Both the position numbers and the translations under genes were made by a program. Source: Arenicellales bacterium (lineage in GTDB: Bacteria > Pseudomonadota > Gammaproteobacteria > BMS3Bbin11). Taken from it: DNA of 33,378 nt. The stretch is from assembly GCA_029287915.1 (NCBI GenBank), contig JARFQE010000137.1, forward strand, positions 1-33,378. The letters run 5' to 3'. The notes under the pieces were generated by a model that was not told where the DNA came from, made no database searches, and saw only the letters and a list, made by a program, of their open reading frames with translations. Shown here piece by piece: positions 7,752-16,904 of this stretch (positions within the stretch are counted from its first letter, which is position 1; every line of letters starts with the position of its first letter).

Positions 7752-8900
7752 CTAGTCATTGAGCAACCCCAACCACCAATCTTCCTGTACAAAATTATCC
7801 GTTGCCGACACCAGCTGCCCGAGCTTAGGCGCGATGATCTTTACCCCGCGCTTTTTCGCTTCACGCGTTACACGCTCGATCGGTTCATACCAGCTGTGCA
7901 ATGACAGATCGAACATTCCCCAGTGTATCGGCACCATGGCCTCGCCATTAAGATCGAGGTGTGCCTGCACGCCTTCCTCCGGCAACTGATGAACGAACTT
8001 CCAGTCCAGACTGTAGGCACCGTTCTCGAGGAAGGTCAGGTCGAACGGCCCGAGTCTTTCACCAATTTCTCTGTAATGCGACGAGTAACCCGAGTCGCCA
8101 CTGAAGTACACGTTCTGCTTGCTCCCTTTGATCGCCCACGATGCCCACAGCGTGCTATTTCGGTTGAACAGGCCACGACCGGAGAAATGCTGCGATGGCG
8201 CACAGGTAAAGGTCAGGCCATCAAAGGTCGTGTGCTGCCACCAGTCGAGCTCGGTGATCTTTGTTCTGTCGATACCCCAGTATTGCAGGTGCGTGCCGAC
8301 ACCCAGCGGTACGATGTAATGTAGATCTCGTTTCTTTAGTTTCTTGATGGTCTTGTGATCGAGATGATCATAGTGGTCATGCGAGATCAGCACGACATCG
8401 ATATCCGTAATATCATTGATATTGAATACCGGCGGCTGAAAGCGCTTTGCCACACCGGGTATTGGTGAAGCATAGGTCGAGAATATGGGATCGATCAGAA
8501 TGCGCCTGCCGTCGAGCTCGAGCAGGATGGTCGAGTGGCCGAACCAGATAAAGCGGATGTCACGACTCTTCTCCTGTAGCGCTGACAGGGCAGGGGGTGC
8601 CTCCGGCAGCTTCTGCTGCGGCCGGCGTTCCTTGCCGTTGAAGAAATACTCGTAAACAATAGTTGTCCACTTGCGTCCTGTCTGCAACGGTATCACCTCC
8701 GGATTCTGGAATCGCTGGCTCTGGCTATTATACTGGGGTGAACTGGTGATTCTGTCTACGCCGTCGCCGGCCACATTGGCGCCCAGTGATGTACAGGCAA
8801 CCAGGTAAGCCGATGTGGTAAACAGAAATATCGACCAAACTAGATTCTTCAAATATTCCAATTGTCTTATCTCTAATATATTCCACCTGGGAAACATCAA
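7752..8900 (-). CDS. NAPE-PLD/UlaG-like metallo-beta-lactamase-fold lipoprotein
   Basis: 382 residues. The metal site HDHYDH is at residues 174-179, with further ligands expected in PSQHFSGRG, FSGDSGYS and PIHWGMF. This arrangement, the IWFGHSTILLEL segment and the overall length match bacterial relatives of N-acylphosphatidylethanolamine phospholipase D. A lipobox (LVAC, Cys36) suggests anchoring in the outer membrane, so a phospholipid-related substrate is reasonable but unproven. The ATG pair at 8900/8897 gives an unusually long leader before the hydrophobic core. A TTG start about 12-16 codons in, at LEYLKNLVW, would give a normal lipoprotein signal. Confidence 0.85.
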   Translation of the reverse strand: MMFPRWNILEIRQLEYLKNLVWSIFLFTTSAYLVACTSLGANVAGDGVDRITSSPQYNSQSQRFQNPEVIPLQTGRKWTTIVYEYFFNGKERRPQQKLPEAPPALSALQEKSRDIRFIWFGHSTILLELDGRRILIDPIFSTYASPIPGVAKRFQPPVFNINDITDIDVVLISHDHYDHLDHKTIKKLKKRDLHYIVPLGVGTHLQYWGIDRTKITELDWWQHTTFDGLTFTCAPSQHFSGRGLFNRNSTLWASWAIKGSKQNVYFSGDSGYSSHYREIGERLGPFDLTFLENGAYSLDWKFVHQLPEEGVQAHLDLNGEAMVPIHWGMFDLSLHSWYEPIERVTREAKKRGVKIIAPKLGQLVSATDNFVQEDWWLGLLND

Positions 8901-9004
8901 TGATTATGCTTTATCATCCGTGAGAGCAGGGTGAAGGGGTTCGGTTTGCCAAATTGCCATACCCCCTCCTCATTCCATAGTGAGCCAACTAAGAGGAAAA
9001 GCAA

Positions 9005-9286
9005 ATGTTAAGTCGACTGGCTTTAATTGTTTCATTGTTACTGATGACTGCCTGTACCGAAGAACAGCAAAACAAATTGAGCCGACTTGGTGTAACCTGG
9101 CTCGAGGGCAACTATCGCGTTACCTATGCAGATGGTGAACACGTTAAAAACTGGATCGTTCTCGATAGCAAAGTCACTACTGAACCTGCCAAGGGATATT
9201 ATTATTTCTGGGTAAGGAAAAACGGCAAAAAATATTATGTGCAAACGCCTATTGCACGTACCTACATTGAAGAAATCGAAAAATAG
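9005..9286 (+). CDS. Small lipoprotein, unknown function
   Basis: 93 residues with a clear lipoprotein signal (LALIVSLLLMTAC, Cys17). The mature part has a charged, Tyr-rich tail (GYYYFWVRKNGKKYY). The AAGAGGAAAAG ribosome-binding region upstream supports ATG at 9005. I do not recognise the family. It stands alone between a minus-strand gene and the amidohydrolase. Confidence 0.75.
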   Translation: MLSRLALIVSLLLMTACTEEQQNKLSRLGVTWLEGNYRVTYADGEHVKNWIVLDSKVTTEPAKGYYYFWVRKNGKKYYVQTPIARTYIEEIEK

Positions 9287-9384
9287 CAAACGAAAGAGCA
9301 GGGCACGGATTATCAGGGTGCAGTAAGCTTTTCCCTTACAAAGTGAAGCGTTGAATAAGTTTACTGCTTTGCTATGGTTAGAAT

Positions 9385-10236
9385 ATGTCGATCAAGAAAC
9401 TGACTGTTAGCGCTGTGCTGCTGTTATCGTTCCTGTCCCCCTGGGCGATGCGTGCAGCGCAGACAGATAACGAAACCAGTTCCCTACCGATTTTCGACGC
9501 GCATATTCACTACAGCGATGATGCCCGGGAGGCCTTTTCACCGGATGATGCCATTCGGCGATTGCGTGCGGCAGGCATTAAACGGGCCCTGGTGTCCAGT
9601 TCCAGCGATGAAGGGACACAACGGCTTTACCAGGCCGACCCCGGTTTCGTAGTGCCGTCGCTGCGGCCTTATCGAAAACGGGATGAGCTGCAGACCTGGA
9701 TGCATGATGAAAGCGTGATTCCCTACCTCAAGCAACGCCTGCAGAGATATCGCTATGCGGCCATCGGTGAGTTGCACGTTGATGGTGAAGAGGCCAATAC
9801 AGCGGTGATGCGTGAAGTTGTCCGCCTGGCCAAACAGCACCGCCTGATATTGCATGTGCATAGTGATGCCCAGGCCATCAAGTTGATTTTTGAACAGGAT
9901 CCGGAGGCAAGGATTTTGTGGGCCCATGCCGGTTTTGAATTTGCCGAGACGGTTCGTGAACTCATGCTGCTGCATGATAACTTGTGGGCGGACCTTTCAT
10001 TTCGTTACGACATATCTGCCAACGGAAACATCATGCCTGAATGGGAACAATTACTCATTGATCATGCAGATCGTTTCCTGCTGGGCATAGATACCTATAC
10101 GCCGCAACGCTGGTTGCAGATAAACGAAGTCATGCAGTGGCAACGGCGGTTACTGGCTGCATTGCCGATCGATGTGGCCAGCAAAGTTGCCTATCAGAAT
10201 GGCGAGCGTATTAGCGCGATATTTGATGGCAAGTGA
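9385..10236 (+). CDS. Exported amidohydrolase-family (TIM-barrel) protein
   Basis: 283 residues with an N-terminal signal (about 1-25, ending MRAAQ). The mature part is an amidohydrolase-2-like barrel: the first metal motif DAHIHY (His40, His42), then GELHVDGE, ILHVHSDA, LWAHAGFE and a terminal GIDTYTP holding the metal-binding Asp. Such enzymes hydrolyse or decarboxylate small molecules using one or two metals. Periplasmic location follows from the signal; substrate unknown. The ribosome-binding site is weak. Two small perfect inverted repeats lie between its stop and the next gene (10237-10249 and 10376-10388). Confidence 0.82.
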   Translation: MSIKKLTVSAVLLLSFLSPWAMRAAQTDNETSSLPIFDAHIHYSDDAREAFSPDDAIRRLRAAGIKRALVSSSSDEGTQRLYQADPGFVVPSLRPYRKRDELQTWMHDESVIPYLKQRLQRYRYAAIGELHVDGEEANTAVMREVVRLAKQHRLILHVHSDAQAIKLIFEQDPEARILWAHAGFEFAETVRELMLLHDNLWADLSFRYDISANGNIMPEWEQLLIDHADRFLLGIDTYTPQRWLQINEVMQWQRRLLAALPIDVASKVAYQNGERISAIFDGK

Positions 10237-10436
10237 TGCCTGCCAGGCAATAGTATGATGAATGGAGTCAGCTCCCTGCTTTATATCATGATGAAAGCGA
10301 TTTCAGCATCACGTTATTATTTGCTTTTTGTCGAATATTCCCCACTGTTAGTGGGTTGGTCAGTGATATATAAACAGGCATAATGCCTCACCTTATCCTG
10401 AGTAAGCGCCACCAGCTTCGCTGCAATCCTTTTTAG

Positions 10437-11921
10437 TTGAAAACTAATCCCTTCAAAAACAGTTATGTTGACCTGGGTCGAGATTTTTACCAGTCGATCA
10501 AGCCAACGCCTGTCCACAATCCTCAGCTGATTATCTATAACCGGGAACTGGCAGATGAACTCGGGCTCGATGAAACTCCTTTGAATGCATCTGCTGATGT
10601 CTCGGTATTTGCCGGCAACGAGGTGCCCGAGGGTGCAGGTCCGATCGCGATGGCTTATTCCGGGCACCAGTTTGGGCATTTTAATCCACAACTGGGCGAT
10701 GGCCGCGCGATACTGCTTGGCCAGATGGAGAGTCCCGGCGGTCGTTCTTTTGATATACACATGAAGGGTACCGGACAGACGGCATTTTCTCGTAACGGTG
10801 ATGGGCGTGCTGCACTCGGGCCAGTACTGCGTGAATACCTGGTGAGTGAAGCCATGGCTCGCCTCGGCGTGCCAACAACACGCGCACTGGCAGCCGTCAC
10901 CACGGGTGAAGAAGTCATCAGAGAGCGCTTGTTGCCAGGCGGCATCATCACGCGCATTGCGGCCAGTTTTGTTCGCATCGGTACCTTCGAGTACTTTCTC
11001 GCCAGAGGGGATAAGGCGGGTCTTACCCGGCTGGCTGACTATATGATCGAGCAGTATTATGCAGATCTGAAACAAGCCGAAAACAGGTATCTTGCCCTGC
11101 TGGATGCTATCATCGAAGGACAGGCGGCATTGATTGCTCAATGGATGCAGCTCGGCTTTATCCATGGCGTGATGAATACGGACAATATGTCTATCGCCTG
11201 TGAAACCATCGACTATGGTCCGTGTGCGTTCATGGATCACTATGCCCATGACCGGGTCTACAGCTCGATAGATCATGATGGGCGTTATGCGTATAACAAT
11301 CAGCCGAATATCGGCTTATGGAACCTTTCCCGCTTTGCCGAGTGCCTGCTGCCTTTGATCGATGAGGACCAAAATACCGCGGTCGAAATGGCGAAAGATC
11401 AGCTTGAGCGGTATATCAATGCCTACCAGGAGCACTGGTTAACGGGTATGTGCGCCAAACTCGGTCTTGCCACAGTACTCGATGAGGACAAGGCGCTAGT
11501 TGAAAACTTGTTCACCATCATGGCCAGCAACAATGCTGATTTCACATTGACATTTTATCGACTTTCCATGCTTGATCTGGACGCATCGAACGACGATGTG
11601 ATGCTGGACCTATTCGATGATGTCGATGATGTAGGGTCGTTTACCCAATGGCTCGATCAATGGCGACAGCGCTTGTCTCTGGAAGCCAGTGAAAATGATG
11701 AAAGAAAAGCCATGATGCGCGCGGTCAACCCTGTCTATATACCCAGGAACCACTTGATTGAAGCGGCGATACGAGCAGCAGAAGACCATGCAGATTTTTC
11801 CGTATTTCATGCCTTGCATGAAGTTCTGCAGCATCCCTATGATTTTCAGCCTGGCAAAGAAGCCTACATGCAACCACCATTACCACATGAAGTCGTGCAG
11901 CAGACATTTTGTGGTACCTGA
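10437..11921 (+). CDS. selO: SelO-type protein AMPylator (YdiU/UPF0061)
   Basis: 494-residue pseudokinase-fold enzyme that transfers AMP to protein hydroxyl groups in SelO relatives. Recognisable segments are YSGHQFG, LGDGRAILLGQ, DIHMKGTGQTAFSR (nucleotide-binding Lys), GDGRAALGPVLREY, HGVMNTDNMS and the metal-binding DYGP. The family's C-terminal Cys is kept (TFCGT at the end), which in relatives forms a redox switch. The start is a TTG immediately after an in-frame TAG, with no clear ribosome-binding site. The N-terminus (NSYVDLGRDFYQ) nevertheless aligns with where homologues begin, so the gene appears complete. It is monocistronic. Confidence 0.93.
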   Translation: MKTNPFKNSYVDLGRDFYQSIKPTPVHNPQLIIYNRELADELGLDETPLNASADVSVFAGNEVPEGAGPIAMAYSGHQFGHFNPQLGDGRAILLGQMESPGGRSFDIHMKGTGQTAFSRNGDGRAALGPVLREYLVSEAMARLGVPTTRALAAVTTGEEVIRERLLPGGIITRIAASFVRIGTFEYFLARGDKAGLTRLADYMIEQYYADLKQAENRYLALLDAIIEGQAALIAQWMQLGFIHGVMNTDNMSIACETIDYGPCAFMDHYAHDRVYSSIDHDGRYAYNNQPNIGLWNLSRFAECLLPLIDEDQNTAVEMAKDQLERYINAYQEHWLTGMCAKLGLATVLDEDKALVENLFTIMASNNADFTLTFYRLSMLDLDASNDDVMLDLFDDVDDVGSFTQWLDQWRQRLSLEASENDERKAMMRAVNPVYIPRNHLIEAAIRAAEDHADFSVFHALHEVLQHPYDFQPGKEAYMQPPLPHEVVQQTFCGT

Positions 11922-12008
11922 TAGCTAAACTTGTAAAGATGCATCAAATTGGAGAAAGCAGAAGGAGGCGATTATATGTAGTGTCCCGGTGCTCTTATCC
12001 AGCTCAAC

Positions 12009-12401
12009 TCAATCATCATCTTCGTTCAATGCTTCGACAAACGATACCAGTGCATCGATGTCATCCTCGGCAAGATTAATATGCTGTAGTGTTGGATCAG
12101 CATTACGCAGAATTTTATTTTTCGCCAGCGCGCTGCTGGTTATATAAAAGCGTACTGCATCGTCCAGCTCGTTGAACTGACCGCTATGCATGTACGGATT
12201 GGAATGGCCAAGGTCGCGCAGCACAGGCGTTTTGAATGCAGCGATGGTCATCGGCAATGTCAGTTGTGGCTGACATCGATCTGCACCGGCCTTGCGATTG
12301 TTCTGCTTCAGTCGGCTGCACAGGATGTTGTTCAACTTCGCCTGTGGATTTGGCATATCGGGATTGGCGTAAACATTCCACCGGGCTTTAACAATGATCA
12401 C
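12009..12401 (-). pseudogene. C-terminal fragment of a di-haem cytochrome c peroxidase/MauG-family protein
   Basis: 130 codons from a GTG. The part from about residue 55 (AFKTPVLRDLGHSNPYMHSG, then NELDDAVRFY and IDALVSFVEALNED) is the C-terminal end of a di-haem peroxidase/MauG protein. No CxxCH haem site is present in this frame, and the gap to folM upstream (12402-12488) is too small to hold the missing N-terminal 200 or more residues. The frame stays open 11 codons upstream of the GTG before meeting TGA. I read it as a truncated remnant with no haem-dependent activity. No ribosome-binding site is evident. Confidence 0.65.
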
Positions 12402-12488
12402 CGATAAAAGCGAAAGGGATGAAAATGAAGCAAGTCGTCAATCTTGATTGCCAACGCCAGCAGCTGCTAGTCAATCTTCATGGTCATG

Positions 12489-13205
12489 TCATAACAGGTG
12501 GCGGCCGCCATCCATGGGCAGGATGCGGCCGGTAACATAGTGGCTGTTCATCAGGTAGTCGACCGCATGCTGAAATTCATCGAGCCCGCCTTCACGCTGC
12601 ATCAGGCTCTTTTTCAGCGTCTTTTCCCGGTAGGCCTTATCGTCATCATCATTGAACAGCACCAGCGCCGGTGCAATGCTGTTGACTTTCACCTTAGGTG
12701 CCAGGCGTACTGAATCTGACAGCGTCAGGTTGTCCATCGCTGCCTTGCTGGCAGCATAGGCACTGTGCTTGCGGCTGCCGCGGCTGCTGACATAGTCGCT
12801 GATATGAATGATATCAGCATGATCATCATTACAGTCCCTCAACAGCCCCTCCAGTGCCCGGTTCAGCTGATATGGCGCACTGACATGGATCTGCAGCATA
12901 CGCTGGATGATTTCTGCTGCCGGTATGTCGGCGCTATCGGGTAGCCATTCCGAAGCATTGTGAATAATTGCCCGCAGCTGCTTATGCGACGTCAACAGTG
13001 TCTCGATCAGCCAGTCGATCTGCGCCTGGTCATTGAAATCACAGCGGTACAGTGTCGCCCCTTTGTCGCGCAGGACATGCAGCGAGTCGTACTCGGTTCG
13101 GTAGGTGCCGATCACTGGCATGCCACGTGCGAGGAAGTTTAATGCAAGGTGCAGACCCACACGTTTGCCGGCGCCGGTGATTAACACAGGGTCGTGCTTG
13201 CTCAT
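12489..13205 (-). CDS. folM: Dihydromonapterin reductase FolM (SDR family)
   Basis: 238-residue short-chain dehydrogenase. TGAGKRVG (residues 10-17) carries the Arg/NADPH-binding pattern of pteridine reductases, the catalytic Ser is in HISDYVSS, and Tyr150/Lys154 are in [17 protein letters not shown] follows. FolM reduces dihydromonapterin to tetrahydromonapterin. Its ATG overlaps the folE stop by 4 bases, so it is the last gene of folX-folE-folM and is probably translationally coupled. Operon context is what separates FolM from other pteridine-reductase-like proteins. Confidence 0.9.
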   Translation of the reverse strand: MSKHDPVLITGAGKRVGLHLALNFLARGMPVIGTYRTEYDSLHVLRDKGATLYRCDFNDQAQIDWLIETLLTSHKQLRAIIHNASEWLPDSADIPAAEIIQRMLQIHVSAPYQLNRALEGLLRDCNDDHADIIHISDYVSSRGSRKHSAYAASKAAMDNLTLSDSVRLAPKVKVNSIAPALVLFNDDDDKAYREKTLKKSLMQREGGLDEFQHAVDYLMNSHYVTGRILPMDGGRHLL

Positions 13206-13903
13206 GGGTTGAGGAATTCCGCCCGCGTATGGATGTTTTCCTTGAAGCAGCCGCCGAGCGCCGTGGTGCTAGTGCGCGAATTGGTATCCATAATACCGCG
13301 CGACTTGACGCAGTAATGGGTAGCGTCGATGCTGACCGCAACATCATCGGTTGCAAGCAGCACCTGTAATGCCACCAGTATCTGCTGTGTCAGGCGCTCC
13401 TGCACCTGCGGCCGCTGGCCGAAGAAACGCACGATGCGGTTGATCTTCGACAGGCCGATGATGGTGTCTTTTGGGATGTAGGCCACTTTTGCGACACCGT
13501 CGATGGTGACGAAATGATGCTCGCAGGTGCTGGTCAGGTCGATGTCCTGCACCTTCACCATTTCACTGGCACCCATTTTGTTTTCAATCAGCGACAGTTT
13601 TGGAAACTTGCTGTAGTCCAGCCCCGAAAAAATCTCGTGCACGTACATCTTGGCGATGCGGTGCGGTGTCTCGACCAGGCTGTCGTCGTTGAGATCTAGC
13701 CCCAGTGTGCCGACCACCTCGGTCATCAGTTCCTTAATGCGCTGGTACTTCTGTTCGTTGCTAAGACCTGTATAGACCATTGGCGTCTCCAGACCTTTAT
13801 CGATAAGTGTATTACGCACCAGCAGTGCTTCCCGGCTCAGGCCGGCAAAATCGTCATTCTCGTTTGTGTACTGTTTCAGGTAGACAGGATCAGGTGGTGT
13901 CAT
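13202..13903 (-). CDS. folE: GTP cyclohydrolase I
   Basis: 233 residues. It converts GTP to 7,8-dihydroneopterin triphosphate. Zinc ligands Cys127 and His130 lie in STCEHHF and Cys198 in [39 protein letters not shown] and [14 protein letters not shown] are hallmark segments. It carries about 18 extra residues before the region where the E. coli enzyme begins. It overlaps folX and folM by 4 bases each (ATGA). In this operon it probably serves tetrahydromonapterin rather than only folate synthesis. Confidence 0.96.
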   Translation of the reverse strand: MTPPDPVYLKQYTNENDDFAGLSREALLVRNTLIDKGLETPMVYTGLSNEQKYQRIKELMTEVVGTLGLDLNDDSLVETPHRIAKMYVHEIFSGLDYSKFPKLSLIENKMGASEMVKVQDIDLTSTCEHHFVTIDGVAKVAYIPKDTIIGLSKINRIVRFFGQRPQVQERLTQQILVALQVLLATDDVAVSIDATHYCVKSRGIMDTNSRTSTTALGGCFKENIHTRAEFLNP

Positions 13904-14316
13904 GAGGCTTTCTCCAGCAAGGTAAGGTGTGAGTGGATGTCCACTTGGTATTCCATTGTGAGGGATACTGAATCAGCAAAGCGCAGTGCATGTGGTTTGT
14001 CGATCGTCACCCGTGCACGTTGTACATCATGGTGCGCTGAGCAGATATCAAGCACATCTGCCACCAGCTTCTCCAGCAGCAGGAATCGGCCGCTCTCGAC
14101 ATGCTCGATGACCTGTTTTGTAATGGTTTTGTAGTTCAATGCCTGCTCAACATGATCATCCATCGCGGCAGGATTAATCGCGTACTGAATCTCGATATTG
14201 ATCACAACATCCTGCTTCTTCTGCTTCTCCTCGGGGTTGAAGCCGATAAAAGTACGCAGCCGCAAGTTGCTGATGTTGATGGTTGCCTGTTTTGGTCGCA
14301 TGCTCATCATCCGCAT
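13900..14316 (-). CDS. folX: Dihydroneopterin triphosphate 2'-epimerase
   Basis: 138 residues, FolB/FolX fold. [20 protein letters not shown], the [16 protein letters not shown] helix, [12 protein letters not shown] and [17 protein letters not shown] match FolX more closely than FolB, notably the LRLRTFIG opening. The enzyme epimerises dihydroneopterin triphosphate to the monapterin form. Four in-frame ATGs lie within the first six codons; the true start is uncertain by up to five residues. It is the first gene of the folX-folE-folM operon, with 148 bp separating it from the upstream Trp-rich gene. Confidence 0.94.
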   Translation of the reverse strand: MRMMSMRPKQATINISNLRLRTFIGFNPEEKQKKQDVVINIEIQYAINPAAMDDHVEQALNYKTITKQVIEHVESGRFLLLEKLVADVLDICSAHHDVQRARVTIDKPHALRFADSVSLTMEYQVDIHSHLTLLEKAS

Positions 14317-14464
14317 TTCTGTTAATGGGACTATGAGAATATTGCCAGAACAGTGAGGAAGCCGTGAATTAACCGTGAAGGATGCGTGAAGGCGGCAGGT
14401 TCAGGCTGGCCGGTAAATGGGCCCTGGGGCAGAAAGAAATTTTAGGCACAACGCATGTTGCCTG

Positions 14465-14680
14465 CTAGCACCAGCCCATGCGCCAGACAGCAGCGTCTTT
14501 CAGCTCGCGCCAGTCGATTCGGTACACGTTATGGTTAATGACTGCTTCCAGTTCACAGCCGATGACGTGTTCATTGTCGTCGCGTAGCAGGGATTTGACA
14601 ATAAAGTGGCGTTCGCGGTTTTGCGGTGTCACCGCGGTCCATTTAGACAGCAGCAGTTTGTTCGGATTGATGCGGTTCAT
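14465..14680 (-). CDS. TIGR02450-family Trp-rich small protein
   Basis: 71 residues. The conserved opening NRINPNKLLLSKWTAVTPQN, the central IVKSLLRDDNE and the end IDWRELKDAAVWRMGW fit the conserved Trp-rich family known from marine gammaproteobacteria. The function is unknown; the protein should be cytoplasmic. It is on the same strand as, and upstream of, folX, but the 148-bp gap argues against a tight operon. No clear ribosome-binding site precedes the ATG. Confidence 0.85.
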   Translation of the reverse strand: MNRINPNKLLLSKWTAVTPQNRERHFIVKSLLRDDNEHVIGCELEAVINHNVYRIDWRELKDAAVWRMGWC

Positions 14681-14829
14681 GGGAGAACTATAGCACCACT
14701 ATTCTCCGGTGTTTGTCGCGTGATTTAATTACAGGTGAACGCTTGAAATTCCGCTTTTTGTCCTCAGCTCATAGCGTATGTTGTTAAAATATGCCGCCTA
14801 TGGACGAATAAATAGCATTTCGCACAACC

Positions 14830-15375
14830 ATGAAACTACGTAATACTGAACAACGCTGGGGTTTGGTTTCAGTAATAATTCACTGGTTTACGGCAATTGC
14901 CGTCGTCGGCATGTTTGCACTTGGTCTGTGGATGGTCGAACTAACCTATTACGACCACTGGTATCGGCAGGCACCGTTCATTCACAAGAGCATCGGTGTG
15001 CTGCTATTCCTGCTAACCCTGGCCCGCTTGCTATGGCGTTGGTCGAACCCGAGGCCGGTCGAACTAACAGGACATAGCGCATTCGAAAAACGTGCAGCGC
15101 GCATCGCTCATGGCCTGATTTATCTGTTGCTGTTCTCCATTATGATCAGCGGCTACCTGATATCGACCGCCGACGGTCGGGCGGTCGATGTGTTCAACTG
15201 GTTTTCGATACCGGCAACGGTGCACGGCCATGAACAGCAGGAAGACATCGCTGGTCTGATCCACCTGGTGCTGGCGGTCAGCCTTATTACGCTGGTTACG
15301 ATGCATGCGGCCGCGGCGCTGAAACACCATTTTGTCGACAGGGACCGAACCTTGTCACGAATACTGGGCAAGTAA
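14830..15375 (+). CDS. Cytochrome b561-family membrane protein (YceJ-like)
   Basis: 181 residues with four hydrophobic segments (about 12-38, 52-70, 92-112, 142-165). His18, His52, His145 and His159 are placed as the usual bis-His haem b ligands (HWFTA, IHKSIGVLL, LIHLVL, TMHAAAALKHH). These proteins move electrons across the inner membrane, often to or from quinone. The gene is 30 bp ahead of a YceI gene, the same pair as E. coli yceJ-yceI. No operator is evident upstream. Confidence 0.92.
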   Translation: MKLRNTEQRWGLVSVIIHWFTAIAVVGMFALGLWMVELTYYDHWYRQAPFIHKSIGVLLFLLTLARLLWRWSNPRPVELTGHSAFEKRAARIAHGLIYLLLFSIMISGYLISTADGRAVDVFNWFSIPATVHGHEQQEDIAGLIHLVLAVSLITLVTMHAAAALKHHFVDRDRTLSRILGK

Positions 15376-15405
15376 TTTTTTTTAATCACTATCAAGGAGT
15401 AAACT

Positions 15406-15987
15406 ATGAAAAATACACTGTTGGCGTTTATCTTGCTGTTTTCATCTTCTGCGTTTGTGCCATCTGCTGCGTTCGCTGCCGACTACGAGATCGATACCAA
15501 GGGCGCACACGCGTTCATCCAGTTCAAAATCAGCCATCTCGGCTATAGCTGGCTGGTCGGGCGCTTTAACACCTTCGATGGTGAATTCAGCTACGATGAA
15601 AAAAATCCCGCTGCTTCGAAAGTTGTTGTTTCCATCGACACGGCCAGTATCGACAGCAACCATGCTGAGCGCGACAAGCACCTGCGCAGCAAGGATTTTC
15701 TCGATGTCGGCAAGTTTCCGAAGGCAAAGTTTGTCAGCACCTCGTTCAAGGAACTCGGCAATGGCAAAGCGGAGCTGGTCGGTGACCTGACGCTGCATGG
15801 CGTCACCAGGGCGGTGACTATTGCGGTCGAGCATGTCGGTCATGGCAAGGATCCCTGGGGAGGCTATCGACGTGGCTTTGCCGGTACCACGAAATTCGCG
15901 CTGAAGGATTTTGGTATAGACTATGACCTCGGCCCGGCATCGCAGGAAGTCGAATTGTTCCTGTCGGTTGAGGGCATCCGCAAGTAG
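15406..15987 (+). CDS. YceI-family periplasmic lipocalin-like protein
   Basis: 193 residues. The signal peptide is cleaved after AAFAA or nearby. The YceI barrel follows: [45 protein letters not shown] and [12 protein letters not shown]. YceI proteins bind polyisoprenoids, probably quinone-like lipids. AGGAG sits 9 bases before ATG, and the gene follows the b561 gene closely, so the two very likely form a transcript. The tail (SVEGIRK) is complete. Confidence 0.94.
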   Translation: MKNTLLAFILLFSSSAFVPSAAFAADYEIDTKGAHAFIQFKISHLGYSWLVGRFNTFDGEFSYDEKNPAASKVVVSIDTASIDSNHAERDKHLRSKDFLDVGKFPKAKFVSTSFKELGNGKAELVGDLTLHGVTRAVTIAVEHVGHGKDPWGGYRRGFAGTTKFALKDFGIDYDLGPASQEVELFLSVEGIRK

Positions 15988-16138
15988 ATAGCAATAACAG
16001 TACAGGCAGTGATATGCTATTCAATACGGCTGAAAGCGCAGCAGCCCCCGGTCAGGCAGTCTCAGGCAACGCTACTGCAGTACCAACGGGCTGCCGGCAC
16101 TTTGATAACAATCGAACAGACCCAAGGGAGTTATTGAA

Positions 16139-16543
16139 ATGAAGACGACACTGGATGAAGAACAGAGAAAAAAACTGGTTGAATGGATGGTCGACAGGAG
16201 TGTCGATACCAATATCGATAGCCAGGAGCGTACTCATCGCAAGCAGTTGCTGGATGGGCTGGGTATTGCGCACGTACGGAAAATGGCCGATGAAGAGGGC
16301 ATTGATCTGACCGATGAACATATAGGGGTGATCGAGTGCCTGCGCGACTATTACCTGGAAATTGGCGAGGCGGAGAATGGCCGTGACCTGGAGGAGATGC
16401 TTGATGAAATATTTGACGGTCATGGTGGCCGTAAATACCTGTGGCGTTTGTTTCCAGGCGGTCCGGTGACACAGGGATTACGTCTCGCTGGCTTGCCAAT
16501 ACCACCGCACACAGGGGACAAGGGCTTCGGTACCGTGCGCTAG
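16139..16543 (+). CDS. DsrC/TusE-family protein lacking both redox cysteines (RspA-like)
   Basis: 134 residues. The core (DLTDEHIGVIECLRDYYLEI, then RKYLWRLFPGGPVTQG and LAGLPIPP) is the DsrC/TusE fold, where the C-terminal arm normally carries one or two sulfur-carrying Cys. Here the two positions read Leu114 (GPVTQGLRLAGLP) and Thr125 (PPHT), and the only Cys is residue 67 in the helical body. The tail is longer than in TusE and ends DKGFGTVR. Cys-less members have been described as RspA proteins with presumed regulatory roles; persulfide transfer by the usual route is not possible. The N-terminal 45 residues are charged and unlike TusE. AAGGGAG at 9-base spacing supports the start. Confidence 0.8.
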   Translation: MKTTLDEEQRKKLVEWMVDRSVDTNIDSQERTHRKQLLDGLGIAHVRKMADEEGIDLTDEHIGVIECLRDYYLEIGEAENGRDLEEMLDEIFDGHGGRKYLWRLFPGGPVTQGLRLAGLPIPPHTGDKGFGTVR

Positions 16544-16625
16544 CTACCAGCCAGTCCGGCAGCGATACAACGCTACTCGTAATTGCTATACTGGAGCAGA
16601 ATGAATCCAGTGACGGTGACGAACA

Positions 16626-16904
16626 ATGAAAGCCACAGCTGAACTGCAGGTGATTCCTCTCGGTGCAGGCGTCTCGGTGCGGCCACAGGTCAAACGTATC
16701 ATCGAGCTACTCGGGGAGTATGACTTTATCCTCGAGACCCACGGCTCGGGGACTGATATCGAGGGCGAACTCGATGACATCCTGGCAGCCGTCAAGCACG
16801 TGCACGAGGTGATGCACGAGGAAGGCAACGTGCGCCTGCTCAGCTACCTGAAGCTCGAAACGCGCACTGACAAGGAAACGACACTGGCCGGTAAAAGGCT
16901 CTGA
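16626..16904 (+). CDS. MTH1187-family thiamine-binding protein
   Basis: 92 residues of the MTH1187/YkoF-like (DUF77) ferredoxin-fold family, members of which bind thiamine or its precursor. Matching segments are TAELQVIPLGAGVSV, the ETHGSGTDIEGELDDILAAV core, VHEVMHEEGNVR and the end TDKETTLAGKRL. It lies 82 bp after the Cys-less DsrC-like gene on the same strand, so co-transcription is possible. The ribosome-binding site is weak. Whether it binds thiamine here is inferred from the family. Confidence 0.82.
   Translation: MKATAELQVIPLGAGVSVRPQVKRIIELLGEYDFILETHGSGTDIEGELDDILAAVKHVHEVMHEEGNVRLLSYLKLETRTDKETTLAGKRL

Noticed and set aside
10317-11276. Long minus-strand frame (319 codons)
   Set aside because: It lies antisense to the clearly homologous SelO gene, has no motif, and its length comes from the codon bias of the true gene.
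12186-12407. 73-codon plus-strand frame opposite the peroxidase fragment
   Set aside because: No recognisable motif; the peroxidase signature on the other strand explains the sequence.
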